DNA from: Lacinutrix sp. WUR7
GTDB lineage: Bacteria > Bacteroidota > Bacteroidia > Flavobacteriales > Flavobacteriaceae
DNA: 64,000 bases
Direction: 5' to 3'
Assembly (NCBI RefSeq): GCF_016864015.1
Contig: NZ_CP045067.1
Coordinates: forward strand, 1,213,001 to 1,277,000
A program made the position numbers and the translations under genes. Below the pieces are notes generated by a model. That model saw only the letters and a list, made by a program, of their open reading frames with translations. It was not told the DNA's origin and did no database searches. Positions 1 to 9,405 of this stretch are shown here, piece after piece. Each line of letters begins with the position of its first letter. The stretch's first letter is position 1.

Positions 1-1
1 T

Positions 2-1576
2 ATTGATACTCCTGGTCACGTAGATTTCTCTTATGAAGTATCTCGATCTATTGCAGCCTGTGAAGGCGCTTTACTTATTGTAGATGCTGCACAAAGCATA
101 CAAGCACAAACTATTTCGAATTTATATTTAGCACTTGAGAATGATTTAGAAATTATTCCTGTTCTTAATAAAGTAGATTTACCAAGTGCAAACCCAGAAG
201 AAGTAACAGATGATATTGTAGATCTTTTAGGTTGCGATCCTTCTGAAGTTATTCACGCAAGTGGTAAAACTGGTTTTGGTGTAGAAAACATTTTAAAAGC
301 TATTATAGAGCGTGTTCCTGCTCCTAAAGGAGATCCAGATGCGCCTTTACAAGCCCTAATTTTCGATTCGGTTTACAATACATTTAGAGGTATTGAAACC
401 TATTTTAGAGTTTTTAATGGCGAAATTAAAAAAGGACAAAAGATAAAATTTGTTGCTACAAATAAAGAATATAATGCGGATGAAGTTGGTACCTTAAAAC
501 TAACTCAAGTAGCAAAACAAAGCGTAAAAACTGGGGATGTTGGTTATTTAATTACAGGAATTAAAACAGCAAAAGAAGTAAAAGTAGGAGATACTATTAC
601 CGATTTTGCAAACCCAACAACCAATATTGTAGAAGGTTTTGAAGATGTAAAACCAATGGTTTTTGCAGGTATCTATCCTGTAGACACAGAGGATTACGAA
701 GAGCTTAGAAACTCTATGGAAAAATTGCAGTTAAACGATGCTTCTTTGGTTTTTGCTCCAGAAAGTTCTGCTGCTTTAGGTTTTGGTTTCCGTTGTGGTT
801 TCTTAGGAATGCTTCATATGGAAATTATTCAAGAACGTTTAGAGCGCGAGTTTGATATGACGGTTATTACAACGGTTCCCAATGTATCTTACAATGCGTT
901 TACAAACAAATACCCGGACAAACCTTTTATAGTAAATAATCCATCAGATTTACCAGATCCTTCTACCGTAAATCGTGTAGAAGAACCATTTATTAAAGCT
1001 ACGATAATTACAAAATCGGACTTTGTAGGTAACGTGATGTCGCTTTGTATTGAAAAGCGTGGAATGATTATTAATCAAACATATTTAACACCTGTTCGTG
1101 TGGAATTAACTTTTGAAATGCCTTTAGCAGAAATTGTTTTCGATTTTTACGATCGTTTAAAAACAGTATCTAAAGGATATGCTTCTTTTGATTACCATCC
1201 AATAGGAATGAAGGTGTCGAAACTAGTACGTTTAGATGTCTTATTAAATGGGCAACCTGTAGATGCACTTTCTGCTTTAATACATGCAGATAATGCGCAT
1301 AATATTGGTAAAAAAATGTGCGAGAAGTTGAAAGAACTAATTCCTCGCCAACAGTTTGATATTCCAATTCAAGCTGCAATTGGAGCAAAAATTATTGCAA
1401 GAGAAACCGTAAAAGCATTACGTAAAGATGTAACTGCAAAATGTTATGGTGGAGATATTTCACGTAAACGTAAACTTTTAGAAAAGCAGAAAAAAGGTAA
1501 AAAACGTATGCGTCAAGTAGGTAATGTAGAAATACCACAAGAAGCATTTATGGCTGTTTTAAAGCTGAATGACTAA
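2..1576 (+). CDS. lepA: Elongation factor 4 (LepA), 5'-truncated by the window edge
   Basis: Translation GTPase that back-translocates or remobilises stalled ribosomes. The open frame runs from base 2 with no start codon, so the N-terminal P-loop lies outside the window. Visible motifs are G3 (DTPGHVDF, at the very start), G4 (NKVDLP) and G5 (SGKTG), then the EF-G-like domains and the LepA-specific C-terminal domain with the basic stretch [16 protein letters not shown] before the end. An internal ATG at 656 only restarts the same frame and is not the gene start. It is followed by a strong hairpin terminator and faces the antiporter gene tail to tail. Identification is secure. Confidence 0.97.
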   Translation: MDTPGHVDFSYEVSRSIAACEGALLIVDAAQSIQAQTISNLYLALENDLEIIPVLNKVDLPSANPEEVTDDIVDLLGCDPSEVIHASGKTGFGVENILKAIIERVPAPKGDPDAPLQALIFDSVYNTFRGIETYFRVFNGEIKKGQKIKFVATNKEYNADEVGTLKLTQVAKQSVKTGDVGYLITGIKTAKEVKVGDTITDFANPTTNIVEGFEDVKPMVFAGIYPVDTEDYEELRNSMEKLQLNDASLVFAPESSAALGFGFRCGFLGMLHMEIIQERLEREFDMTVITTVPNVSYNAFTNKYPDKPFIVNNPSDLPDPSTVNRVEEPFIKATIITKSDFVGNVMSLCIEKRGMIINQTYLTPVRVELTFEMPLAEIVFDFYDRLKTVSKGYASFDYHPIGMKVSKLVRLDVLLNGQPVDALSALIHADNAHNIGKKMCEKLKELIPRQQFDIPIQAAIGAKIIARETVKALRKDVTAKCYGGDISRKRKLLEKQKKGKKRMRQVGNVEIPQEAFMAVLKLND

Positions 1577-1600
1577 AATAGAACATCACTTTTATATATT

Positions 1601-1632
1601 AAAAAATCCCTTTGCAAAAAGGGATTTTTTTT
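1601..1632. terminator. Bidirectional Rho-independent terminator after lepA
   Basis: An A-run, the stem AATCCC / GGGATT around a short TTTGCAAAAA-type loop, then a T-run. The A and T tails on both sides let it serve both lepA (+) and the convergent antiporter gene (-). Confidence 0.85.
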
Positions 1633-1687
1633 CGTCTTGTTGGGAACGGTTAAATATTGCAACAAGCATTTTATGCTAGATTCGTAT

Positions 1688-3553
1688 TTAAGAAACTCCT
1701 ACTTTCTCCGGAATTAGTGAAACATTTTCCACATCAAAAGGTTTTCCTAAATACACCAATTGGCAATGCTCACCTATATCTTCTATTTCTGTATTATAAG
1801 AAGATATAATATGCAATTCGCCATCATCATCTTTAAAGAATAATGGAATAATGTTTTTGTTGGTATTTGTAATTTCTATTAAACTTTTATAGTGTTCTTT
1901 ATTTTCAATATCAATTTCTTGAATAGAAGGAAAGTTTTTTGCAACAGTAACTAAATTGTTATAATCGTCTGTATGACTAAATAGGCCTTCTTTTGGGTTG
2001 TTAGTTCCATCATTCATTTCCTCTTGTGTTACTAATCTAAAAGATCCATTTTCACCAAATTCTTTGCTAAACTTATTAATAGCATATTTGTTAATTTCTG
2101 TATTTCCTGTTAATGCCATTAGGTAACCTACATCATTAAGTTCTATATTATCCATTAAAGAATCGGAATAAATATTAGTACTTATCGCTTCTAAACCTAG
2201 TTCTTTTGCTTTATTAATATTGTTTTGATTACTATCAATTAATACTACATGTCTTCCGTGAGATTCTAAATAATGTCCTAATAATCTAGAAACTCTAGCA
2301 GCACCAATAATTAAGATTCCATCGGATTTGGTTAAAAACACACCAACTAGTTTTGCAAACAAACGCGCTGTTGTTGCATTTAGTAAAACGGTTCCAAGTA
2401 CAATCATAAAAACCAAAGGCGTAATATACTCTGCTCCAGGAACCCCTTCTTTTGCTAGTTTCAATCCGAATAAAGACGCAATACCTGCAGCTACAATTCC
2501 TCGAGGTCCAACCCAACTAATAAATAGTTTTTCATTGATTTTTAAGGTAGAACCTCTAGTGCTTAAAAATACACCAATAGGTCTAATAACAAATACAACG
2601 ACAGCAAATAAAACTGCAGTATTCCAATTATAAATTAAATATAAATCGGACATATTAATATTTGCAGCAAGTAATATAAAAAGAATAGAGATTAACAAAA
2701 CGCTTAAAGACTCTTTAAAATAAAGGAGTTCTTTTAAGTATGGCGAATTAGAGTTTCCTAGAACCATTCCCATAACCACAACTGCTAGTAATCCAGATTC
2801 ATGCGCAAAAGTATCTGCCAAGACAAAAACACCTAAAACAGCTGCTAATGCAAAAACATTTAATAGGTAATGTGGTACCCATTTTTTATTGATGATAAAA
2901 TTTAAAGCGTGTGCAAAGGTAAATCCGAAGGTAAATCCGAAAAGGACAATCTTTCCAAATTCAATAAACGCTGTTTTGGTAAATTCTCCTCCACCTTCAA
3001 CGGTAATAAATTCAAAAACTAATACCGCAACTAAGGCTCCTATAGGATCTATAAGAATTCCTTCCCATTTTAAAACTGCTGAAACATCTTTTTTTAATGG
3101 TATGTTTCTTAAAATTGGAGTAATTACTGTTGGTCCGGTAACAATTATTAATCCCGAAAACAAGAAAGCCATTTCCCAACTTAGATAAAAAATATAATGC
3201 GCTGCAACTGCTGCACCAAAGAAAGTAACCAAAGAACCAATAGTTATCAATTTTGTAATAACTGGTCCTACGTTTTTTATTTCACTTGTTTTAAGCGTTA
3301 AACCTCCTTCAAAAAGAATAATACTAATCGCTAATGAGACAAAGTAGAATAGGCTTTCACCAGGAAATAGGCCTTCTTCTCCATTCCAAATTGGTTCTAT
3401 CCATTTGGTGCCATCTTCAGACAAAAATTCTGCAGCAATAGGACCTACCAATAAACCAATAAGTATTAAGGGTAAAATGGCTGGGATTTTAAATTTCCAA
3501 GCAACCCATTGTGCTAATATCCCTAAAATAATGATTCCTGCTAATTCTAACAT
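1688..3553 (-). CDS. Cation:proton antiporter (CPA family) with C-terminal RCK/TrkA-N domain
   Basis: A 621-aa inner-membrane monovalent cation/H+ antiporter. Residues 1 to about 405 are a dozen hydrophobic segments of the Na_H_Exchanger type, including the membrane motif WEGILIDPIGALVAV with the conserved Asp. From about residue 415 a Rossmann-like TrkA-N/RCK segment follows (GILIIGAARVSRLLG, then VVLIDSN), so nucleotide or ligand gating is likely. The usual GxGxxG loop reads GAARVSRLLG, an atypical form. The last 100 residues look like a small TrkA-C type domain. It stands alone on the minus strand between lepA and the stress-protein/SulP pair. Role in Na+ or K+/pH homeostasis follows from the family; the ion is not known. 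Confidence 0.88.
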   Translation of the reverse strand: MLELAGIIILGILAQWVAWKFKIPAILPLILIGLLVGPIAAEFLSEDGTKWIEPIWNGEEGLFPGESLFYFVSLAISIILFEGGLTLKTSEIKNVGPVITKLITIGSLVTFFGAAVAAHYIFYLSWEMAFLFSGLIIVTGPTVITPILRNIPLKKDVSAVLKWEGILIDPIGALVAVLVFEFITVEGGGEFTKTAFIEFGKIVLFGFTFGFTFAHALNFIINKKWVPHYLLNVFALAAVLGVFVLADTFAHESGLLAVVVMGMVLGNSNSPYLKELLYFKESLSVLLISILFILLAANINMSDLYLIYNWNTAVLFAVVVFVIRPIGVFLSTRGSTLKINEKLFISWVGPRGIVAAGIASLFGLKLAKEGVPGAEYITPLVFMIVLGTVLLNATTARLFAKLVGVFLTKSDGILIIGAARVSRLLGHYLESHGRHVVLIDSNQNNINKAKELGLEAISTNIYSDSLMDNIELNDVGYLMALTGNTEINKYAINKFSKEFGENGSFRLVTQEEMNDGTNNPKEGLFSHTDDYNNLVTVAKNFPSIQEIDIENKEHYKSLIEITNTNKNIIPLFFKDDDGELHIISSYNTEIEDIGEHCQLVYLGKPFDVENVSLIPEKVGVS

Positions 3554-3658
3554 CTAGTTGTTTTTGTGTGTGAAAATACTAAATAATTATAATTATAAAG
3601 GACATCTATTGGTAATATGACTTCAGAGTTTTAAAAAAATACTATCTTTCAAATCTTA

Positions 3659-4522
3659 ATGGATAAACTAACCTTGTTATTAAAACCTTTTCATACCATA
3701 GGAATTGGTGTCACCTTTTCTCCAAATTTAAAAGCGAATGTTTTTGAAGCATCCCGTTTAGCCTTACTTTTTCAAAGTAAACTAATCCTTATTCATGTTG
3801 GGGAAGAGTCTTCAGAAAAAACAGAAAAATTTAAAAGCCTATTGGCTCCTTTTATTTCGCAGTCTTTAGAATATGATATTGTTTTTAAAACCGGAGCCCC
3901 TGTAGATGTCATTTTATCTGTTTCCATTGAAAAAAAAGTGGATCTATTAATTTTAGGAGCTTTAAAACAAGAAAATTTTTATAAATACTACGTCGGTTCT
4001 ATTGCTCGAAAAATAACGCGTCAAGCAAAGTGCTCTCTTTTATTACTTATCAATCCTTCTATAGAAAGAATGCCTTGTAGCCATGTGGTGGTAAATGGTT
4101 TAAAAGACCCTAGAACAGAAAAAACAATTGCTTCTGCTTTTTATGTAGCAAACTGTTTAGGTGCTGAAAAAATTACCATAGTAGAAGAAATCACACAAGA
4201 CAAAAGAACCATTAAAGTAGATGATGATAAATCTTTAAGAAAAGCCAACATTGTAAAAGAACGTTTAAAATTACGTGAAACCTCAAGAGTAAATAACATA
4301 ATTAAAAATATTCCGGAAGACCACACCAAAGACATTGTTATAAAATCGCAACCTATTTTTGGTACCAAAGGATATTCTATAGGTCATTATGCACAAATAG
4401 CAAGAGCGGATTTATTAATAATGAATGCACCCAGTAAAATGACCTTTTGGGATCGTTTATTTCCGCACGATATAGAACATATTTTAACCGAGTTACCAAC
4501 CGATGTACTCATCATTCAATGA
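3659..4522 (+). CDS. Universal stress protein, tandem UspA domains
   Basis: A 287-aa cytoplasmic protein built of two Usp folds (about residues 10-133 and 140-287). The first half keeps a family-like end (LILGALKQENFYKYYVGS, then a CSLLLL strand) that resembles the ATP-binding VGS loop. In the second half the matching place reads MTFWDRLFPHDIEHIL, without the Gly-Ser, so it is probably not an ATP site. The stop codon overlaps the next start as ATGA (4519-4522), so it is translationally coupled to the SulP transporter and may regulate it. Function of Usp proteins in stress or nucleotide sensing is family knowledge; the link to the transporter is inferred from coupling. Confidence 0.9.
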   Translation: MDKLTLLLKPFHTIGIGVTFSPNLKANVFEASRLALLFQSKLILIHVGEESSEKTEKFKSLLAPFISQSLEYDIVFKTGAPVDVILSVSIEKKVDLLILGALKQENFYKYYVGSIARKITRQAKCSLLLLINPSIERMPCSHVVVNGLKDPRTEKTIASAFYVANCLGAEKITIVEEITQDKRTIKVDDDKSLRKANIVKERLKLRETSRVNNIIKNIPEDHTKDIVIKSQPIFGTKGYSIGHYAQIARADLLIMNAPSKMTFWDRLFPHDIEHILTELPTDVLIIQ

Positions 4523-6714
4523 TAAAAAAAGAAAAAAAAATAGTGTCTTTTTTTAAAGCATTACCAAAAAATATTTTTTCTGGTTTTGTAGTAAGTCTTA
4601 TTGCTTTACCATTAGGTTTAGGTTTAGCAATGGCTAGTGATGCGCCTCCAATTTCTGGTATTATTGCTGCCGTTGTAGGTGGTTTATTGGTTTCTATACT
4701 TGGTGGAAGTAATGTTACCATTACGGGTCCTGGAAACGGTTTGGTTGGGGTGCTTTTAGTCGCTATTACCACCTTAGGTTTAGAAAGTGCGTACGCAGCT
4801 ATTATCTGCTCTGGAGTACTTTTACTGGTTCTAGGTTTTTTGCGTTTGGGTAAATTGGCAGATTTCTTTCCTTCTTCTGCAATTCAAGGGATGCTTGCTG
4901 CTATTGGACTCATTATTCTTGGGAAGCAATTTCACATCATGCTTGCCCATAAAATTAAACGAGAAGATACTATTGATTACTTATTAGAAATACCTGTTAC
5001 CATAAATGATGCTATTCACTATGATAAAACAGGGCTTATTTTTGCTGCTTTGGCTGGAGTACTCAGTCTTATTATAATGGCATTTTACGGAAAAATAAGA
5101 AATAAGTATTTTCAGCTAATTCCTGCGCCAATGTGGATTGTTATTCTATCTATTGGTTTTAGTTACTATTTTGAATTGATAGCACATGAGGCTAATCCAA
5201 TAGCCAAAGAATACATGATTTCTGGTATTCCAGATTTTCAGGAGATTATTTCACAATTACCAACTGTTAATTTTAGTAAAATAGGAAGCTTTCCGTTTTG
5301 GTCTAGCGTTATAGCATTAACACTTATTTCTAGTATCGAATCTCTTTTAAGTATTAAAGCGGTAGATAAATTAGATCCAGAAAAAAGACGTTCTAATGTA
5401 AACAGAGATTTAAAAGCATTAGGTTTAGCAACTATTGGTTCTGGTTTTCTTGGTGGTTTAAACGTAGTAACTGTAATTGCAAGAAGTTCTGTAAACGTTA
5501 ATAACGGAGGAACAAACCGTTCTTCCAACTTTTTTCATGCCACTTTTTTGGTAATATTCATTCTTCTTTTTAGTACCCAATTAACCAGAATACCACTTCC
5601 TGCTTTAATGGCTATTTTGGTATATACAGGTTATAAATTAGCTTCACCAGAAAACATTAAGAAAATATTTTCTATTGGTAGAGAGCAACTAATCATCTTT
5701 TTTGTAACGCTTATTTTAACACTTAAAGTTGGCTTGATAACTGGTATTCTATCTGGTGTTTTAGTCACCTTCATTATACATATATTTATAAATAAAAGTT
5801 TTTCTTTATTCGCTAGAAATGTATTAAAACCGAATGTTTTAATGTATAAAGAGGAAGATAGTGCAGGTAATTACTATGTAAGTGTAAAGCATTTTTGTAG
5901 TTTCTTAAATTACTACCGATTAAAAGAAAAACTAAACGCTGTTCCAGAAAACCAAGATATCATTGTAGACTTTTCACTTTGTGATTTTGTAGATCATACC
6001 GTTATGGAAAACCTGAATAACTATCAAGAACTTTTTTCTAAAAGAGGTGGTCATTTTGAAGTTGTAGGATTAGATCTTCACGATACCGATTCTAAACACC
6101 CATTTGCATTACGACGTTTGCTTCCTGTGCCAAATCTTATTAAAAATAGTTTAACAAAAAGACAAACTAGTATTGAAACATTAGCCCAAAATTATGCGCT
6201 TCGTTATGTATCTAAAAAAGAAAAAAATGTTTCCTTTTTAGATCGTTTTTTGTTTTTTAAAACTAAGCATGTCAATCATATTAATAACCAGCTTTGTTCC
6301 GAAAACAAAGAACTAACCATGTTTGATATCGAGTTTTCTGAAGGAGAATTGATAGCAAAAGAAGTGGTTCGATCCACCATGCTTTATATACAATTAGATA
6401 CTAACATTCCAGAGTTTACTTTAGACAGAGAAGGTTTTCTTGAAAAAGTATATGCTTTTGCTGGTTTTAAAGATATTCCTATTCAAAATCACGAAGACTT
6501 TTCAAAACGCTTTTATTTGCTTGGCGAAGATGAACAAGCAATAAAACACTTTTTTAATGATAACGTAACTCATTTTTTTGAAAGTAACCCGTATTATCAC
6601 GTAGAATCTAACGGAAAAGCATTGTTAGTTTTCAGTAAAGAAAGACACGCAAGTATTAAAGAAATCAAAGCGCTTTACGATTTTGGTAAACGTTTAAAAC
6701 AAGTTATTTCTTAA
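4519..6714 (+). CDS. SulP-family anion transporter with C-terminal STAS-like region
   Basis: About 731 aa. I choose the ATG at 4519, which overlaps the upstream stop (ATGA) and begins MIKKEKK; a longer frame from 4447 would run deep inside the stress-protein gene. The membrane part (to about residue 430) has the SulP signature region (SGIIAAVVGGLLVSILGGSN, GPGNGLVGVL) and the repeated-helix architecture. A STAS-like domain follows (IIVDFSLCDFVDHTVMENL), then about 190 extra C-terminal residues I cannot assign. Substrate could be sulfate or bicarbonate; no carbonic anhydrase or sulfate-activation gene is adjacent, so the sequence does not decide. Coupled to the preceding Usp gene. Confidence 0.9.
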   Translation: MIKKEKKIVSFFKALPKNIFSGFVVSLIALPLGLGLAMASDAPPISGIIAAVVGGLLVSILGGSNVTITGPGNGLVGVLLVAITTLGLESAYAAIICSGVLLLVLGFLRLGKLADFFPSSAIQGMLAAIGLIILGKQFHIMLAHKIKREDTIDYLLEIPVTINDAIHYDKTGLIFAALAGVLSLIIMAFYGKIRNKYFQLIPAPMWIVILSIGFSYYFELIAHEANPIAKEYMISGIPDFQEIISQLPTVNFSKIGSFPFWSSVIALTLISSIESLLSIKAVDKLDPEKRRSNVNRDLKALGLATIGSGFLGGLNVVTVIARSSVNVNNGGTNRSSNFFHATFLVIFILLFSTQLTRIPLPALMAILVYTGYKLASPENIKKIFSIGREQLIIFFVTLILTLKVGLITGILSGVLVTFIIHIFINKSFSLFARNVLKPNVLMYKEEDSAGNYYVSVKHFCSFLNYYRLKEKLNAVPENQDIIVDFSLCDFVDHTVMENLNNYQELFSKRGGHFEVVGLDLHDTDSKHPFALRRLLPVPNLIKNSLTKRQTSIETLAQNYALRYVSKKEKNVSFLDRFLFFKTKHVNHINNQLCSENKELTMFDIEFSEGELIAKEVVRSTMLYIQLDTNIPEFTLDREGFLEKVYAFAGFKDIPIQNHEDFSKRFYLLGEDEQAIKHFFNDNVTHFFESNPYYHVESNGKALLVFSKERHASIKEIKALYDFGKRLKQVIS

Positions 6715-6858
6715 TAAATTCTTAACGTTTTATAAATTACGATTCCTATTTAGTAATTTGCATACTTATGGAAACATCCATAACTAAAATTGGATACCCA
6801 AGAATAATGTTTAAATGGATGCTGCATGTGACCATTACAAAACAATAAACATAAACAC

Positions 6859-7716
6859 ATGAAACTATATCCTATAAATGCCGGGAATTTTAAGCTAGAT
6901 GGTGGCGCCATGTTTGGTGTTGTTCCAAAATCTTTATGGACCAGAACCAATCCTGCAGATGCAAATAATATGATTGATATTGCAGCGCGCTGCTTATTAA
7001 TTGAAGATGGAAATCGCCTAATCCTCATTGATACAGGAATGGGGAACAAGCAAAGCGAAAAATTCTTTGGATACTACCATCTTTGGGGAGACGACTCTAT
7101 TGACAAATCCTTAAAAGCACATGGTTTTCATCGGGATGACATTACCGATGTTTTTATGACGCATTTACACTTTGACCATTGTGGCGGAAGTGTACAATGG
7201 AATAAAGACAAAACTGGTTACGAACCCGCTTTTAAAAATGCGCATTATTGGAGTAATCAAGACCATTGGCAATGGGCAACGAAGCCTAATAAACGAGAGG
7301 TAGCTTCGTTTTTAAAAGAAAATATTCTTCCTATGGAAGAAAGTGGTCAATTAAAATTTACTGCACTTCCCCAAAAAGATATTCTAAAAAATTCTGCTTT
7401 AGGTTTTGATATCTTTTTCGCAAATGGGCATACCGACAAACAAATGATTCCTATGATTCATTATAAAGGAAAAACCATTTGCTTTATGGCAGATTTACTA
7501 CCAACCGTTGGTCATTTACCAATTCCTTTTGTAATGGGTTATGACACAAGACCATTATTAACCTTAGACGAAAAAGAAAATTTCCTCAATTTAGCGGCAG
7601 ATAATAATTATTACCTATTTTTGGAACACGATGCAAACAACGAAATTATTACAGTAAAACACACGGAAAAAGGAGTTAGACTAGACAACCTTTTTACTTG
7701 TAATGATATATTTTAA
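6859..7716 (+). CDS. MBL-fold metallo-hydrolase
   Basis: A 285-aa soluble metallo-beta-lactamase-fold enzyme. The zinc motif HLHFDHCGG gives H102, H104, D106 and H107; further ligands fit GHTDKQM (about residue 192), FMADLLPT and FLEHDANNE. There is no signal peptide, so it is probably cytoplasmic. The spacing resembles lactonase-like members of the superfamily, but MBL substrates cannot be read from sequence; lactonase, thioesterase or other ester hydrolase activities are all possible. Its stop is 16 bp before the S8 protease start, so the two may share a transcript. Confidence 0.88.
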   Translation: MKLYPINAGNFKLDGGAMFGVVPKSLWTRTNPADANNMIDIAARCLLIEDGNRLILIDTGMGNKQSEKFFGYYHLWGDDSIDKSLKAHGFHRDDITDVFMTHLHFDHCGGSVQWNKDKTGYEPAFKNAHYWSNQDHWQWATKPNKREVASFLKENILPMEESGQLKFTALPQKDILKNSALGFDIFFANGHTDKQMIPMIHYKGKTICFMADLLPTVGHLPIPFVMGYDTRPLLTLDEKENFLNLAADNNYYLFLEHDANNEIITVKHTEKGVRLDNLFTCNDIF

Positions 7717-7732
7717 AAACTAAAACTTAATT

Positions 7733-9343
7733 ATGAAACTTATTAAACCCTTTTTACTAGTAGGAAGCTTAGCGCTTGTTTTAACTAGCTGTGGTGGTGG
7801 AGCAGAAATTTTATCTACACCATTAGAAAACATTGATACTGTTGCTTTAAAGGAAGCAGAGTTAACCGAAAACGAAAAACACAATTGGGGACATTTAGAT
7901 CTTGTAAAAGATACTATTCCTGGAATGAGTGTAGATAAAGCTTACGCTGAAATTGTTAAAGGAAAAAAAGGAAAAAAAATTATTGTAGCCGTTATTGATT
8001 CTGGTATAGATATCAATCATGAAGATTTAAATGGCGTAATATGGACCAATAAAAAAGAGATTGCTGGAAACGGAATTGATGATGACAAAAACGGTTATGT
8101 AGATGATATCCATGGTTGGAATTTTCTAGGAGATGCTTACGATGAGCAATTAGAAATGACAAGAATTGTAGCAAACGGAAACACAAATGCACCTCGTTTT
8201 GCGGAAGCTAAAGCTGGTTTAGAAGAGAATATTGCACAATTGGGTCCTACAAAAACGCGTTATGAGCAAATTTATGCTTCTTTAGTAGATGCAGATAAAG
8301 CGTTCACTTCACATTTTAAAACTGCAGATTATACTAGCGAGCAAGTTTCAAAATTAGAAACTACAGACGAAAAGTTAACACAATACAAAGGTCTTGCAGC
8401 GCAAATGGTAGGTTTTGGTTTACCAAGCATACAAGAAGCTAAAAAAGAATTAAAAGGAGCTTTAGACGGTTTAATAGGAAGATTAAACACCAACTATAAC
8501 GTAGACTTTAAAGGTAGAACAACTGGTGATAATCCAGATGATTTTAACGATAAGCCTGGATATGGAAATGCAAATGTATTACCTATTGCAGATGATGAAA
8601 TTCATGGAACACACGTTACCGGAATTATTGCTGCTGTTCGTAATAATGGTTTAGGAGCTAATGGAGTTGCGAATAATGTTGAAATCATGAGTATTCGTGC
8701 GGTACCTAATGGTGATGAGTATGATAAAGATGTAGCAAAAGCAATCCGATATGCTGTAGATAACGGAGCAAAAGTTATTAATGGTAGTTTTGGTAAAAGC
8801 TTTTCTCCGCATAGTGACTGGGTTAGAGATGCTATTAAATATGCTAGTGATAACAATGTTGTTTTTGTTCATGCAGCAGGAAACGATGGTAAAAATGTAG
8901 ATACGGAAGCTAATTTTCCAGATGATAACGTAAATTATGTAGAAGTGAGTAACAGCTATATTCGTGTTGGTTCATTAGCATCTAAATATGGTTCTTCTAT
9001 GGTTTCTGGTTTTTCTAACTACGGACAGAAAAACGTAGATGTTTTTGCTCCTGGATCTCAAATCTATTCTACATTCCCAAATAACGAATATAAAGCTATT
9101 AGCGGAACGTCTATGGCTTCTCCTGCTGTTGCAGGTGTTGCTGCTTTAGTTTGGTCTCAATATCCAAAATTAACTGCTGCACAAGTAAAACAAGTTATTA
9201 TGGATTCTGGTTTACCAATCCATCAAAAAGTAGTTGTTGGTGGTGACGCTAATGACGTAAGAGATTTTGGAACATTATCAAAATCTGGTAAAATGGTAAA
9301 TGCTTATAACGCCTTAATTATGGCACAGCAATTATCTAAGTAA
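7733..9343 (+). CDS. S8 (subtilisin-like) serine peptidase, lipoprotein
   Basis: A 536-aa protease with a lipoprotein signal peptide (lipobox LTSC, Cys20), so it is membrane-anchored outside the cytoplasm. The catalytic triad is clear: Asp89 in VAVIDSGID, His291 in HGTHVTGIIAA and Ser460 in SGTSMASPAVAG, with oxyanion Asn384 in AAGNDG. A roughly 150-residue insertion (about 131-285) separates Asp and His; it is acidic and helical-looking, and could act as an intramolecular regulatory or exosite segment. It ends just before a strong terminator, and the M1 peptidase lipoprotein follows. Probably acts in extracellular or periplasmic protein turnover. Confidence 0.93.
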   Translation: MKLIKPFLLVGSLALVLTSCGGGAEILSTPLENIDTVALKEAELTENEKHNWGHLDLVKDTIPGMSVDKAYAEIVKGKKGKKIIVAVIDSGIDINHEDLNGVIWTNKKEIAGNGIDDDKNGYVDDIHGWNFLGDAYDEQLEMTRIVANGNTNAPRFAEAKAGLEENIAQLGPTKTRYEQIYASLVDADKAFTSHFKTADYTSEQVSKLETTDEKLTQYKGLAAQMVGFGLPSIQEAKKELKGALDGLIGRLNTNYNVDFKGRTTGDNPDDFNDKPGYGNANVLPIADDEIHGTHVTGIIAAVRNNGLGANGVANNVEIMSIRAVPNGDEYDKDVAKAIRYAVDNGAKVINGSFGKSFSPHSDWVRDAIKYASDNNVVFVHAAGNDGKNVDTEANFPDDNVNYVEVSNSYIRVGSLASKYGSSMVSGFSNYGQKNVDVFAPGSQIYSTFPNNEYKAISGTSMASPAVAGVAALVWSQYPKLTAAQVKQVIMDSGLPIHQKVVVGGDANDVRDFGTLSKSGKMVNAYNALIMAQQLSK

Positions 9344-9354
9344 TACTAACAAAC

Positions 9355-9387
9355 AAAAAGGCATCAAAAATAATTGATGCCTTTTTT
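9355..9387 (+). terminator. Rho-independent terminator after the S8 peptidase
   Basis: Stem AAAAAGGCATCAA / TTGATGCCTTTTT around a short AT loop, ending in a T-run. It separates the protease from the M1 peptidase gene 19 bp later. Confidence 0.88.
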
Positions 9388-9405
9388 ATTTAATAATTTT
9401 TACAG

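Noticed and set aside
656-1576. A separate 306-aa protein starting at 656
   Set aside because: The same frame is open to the window edge and encodes the LepA GTPase domain upstream; 656 is an internal methionine.
4447-4518. N-terminal extension of the SulP transporter
   Set aside because: It lies inside the stress-protein gene in another frame; the ATG at 4519 gives the ATGA coupling and a natural N-terminus.
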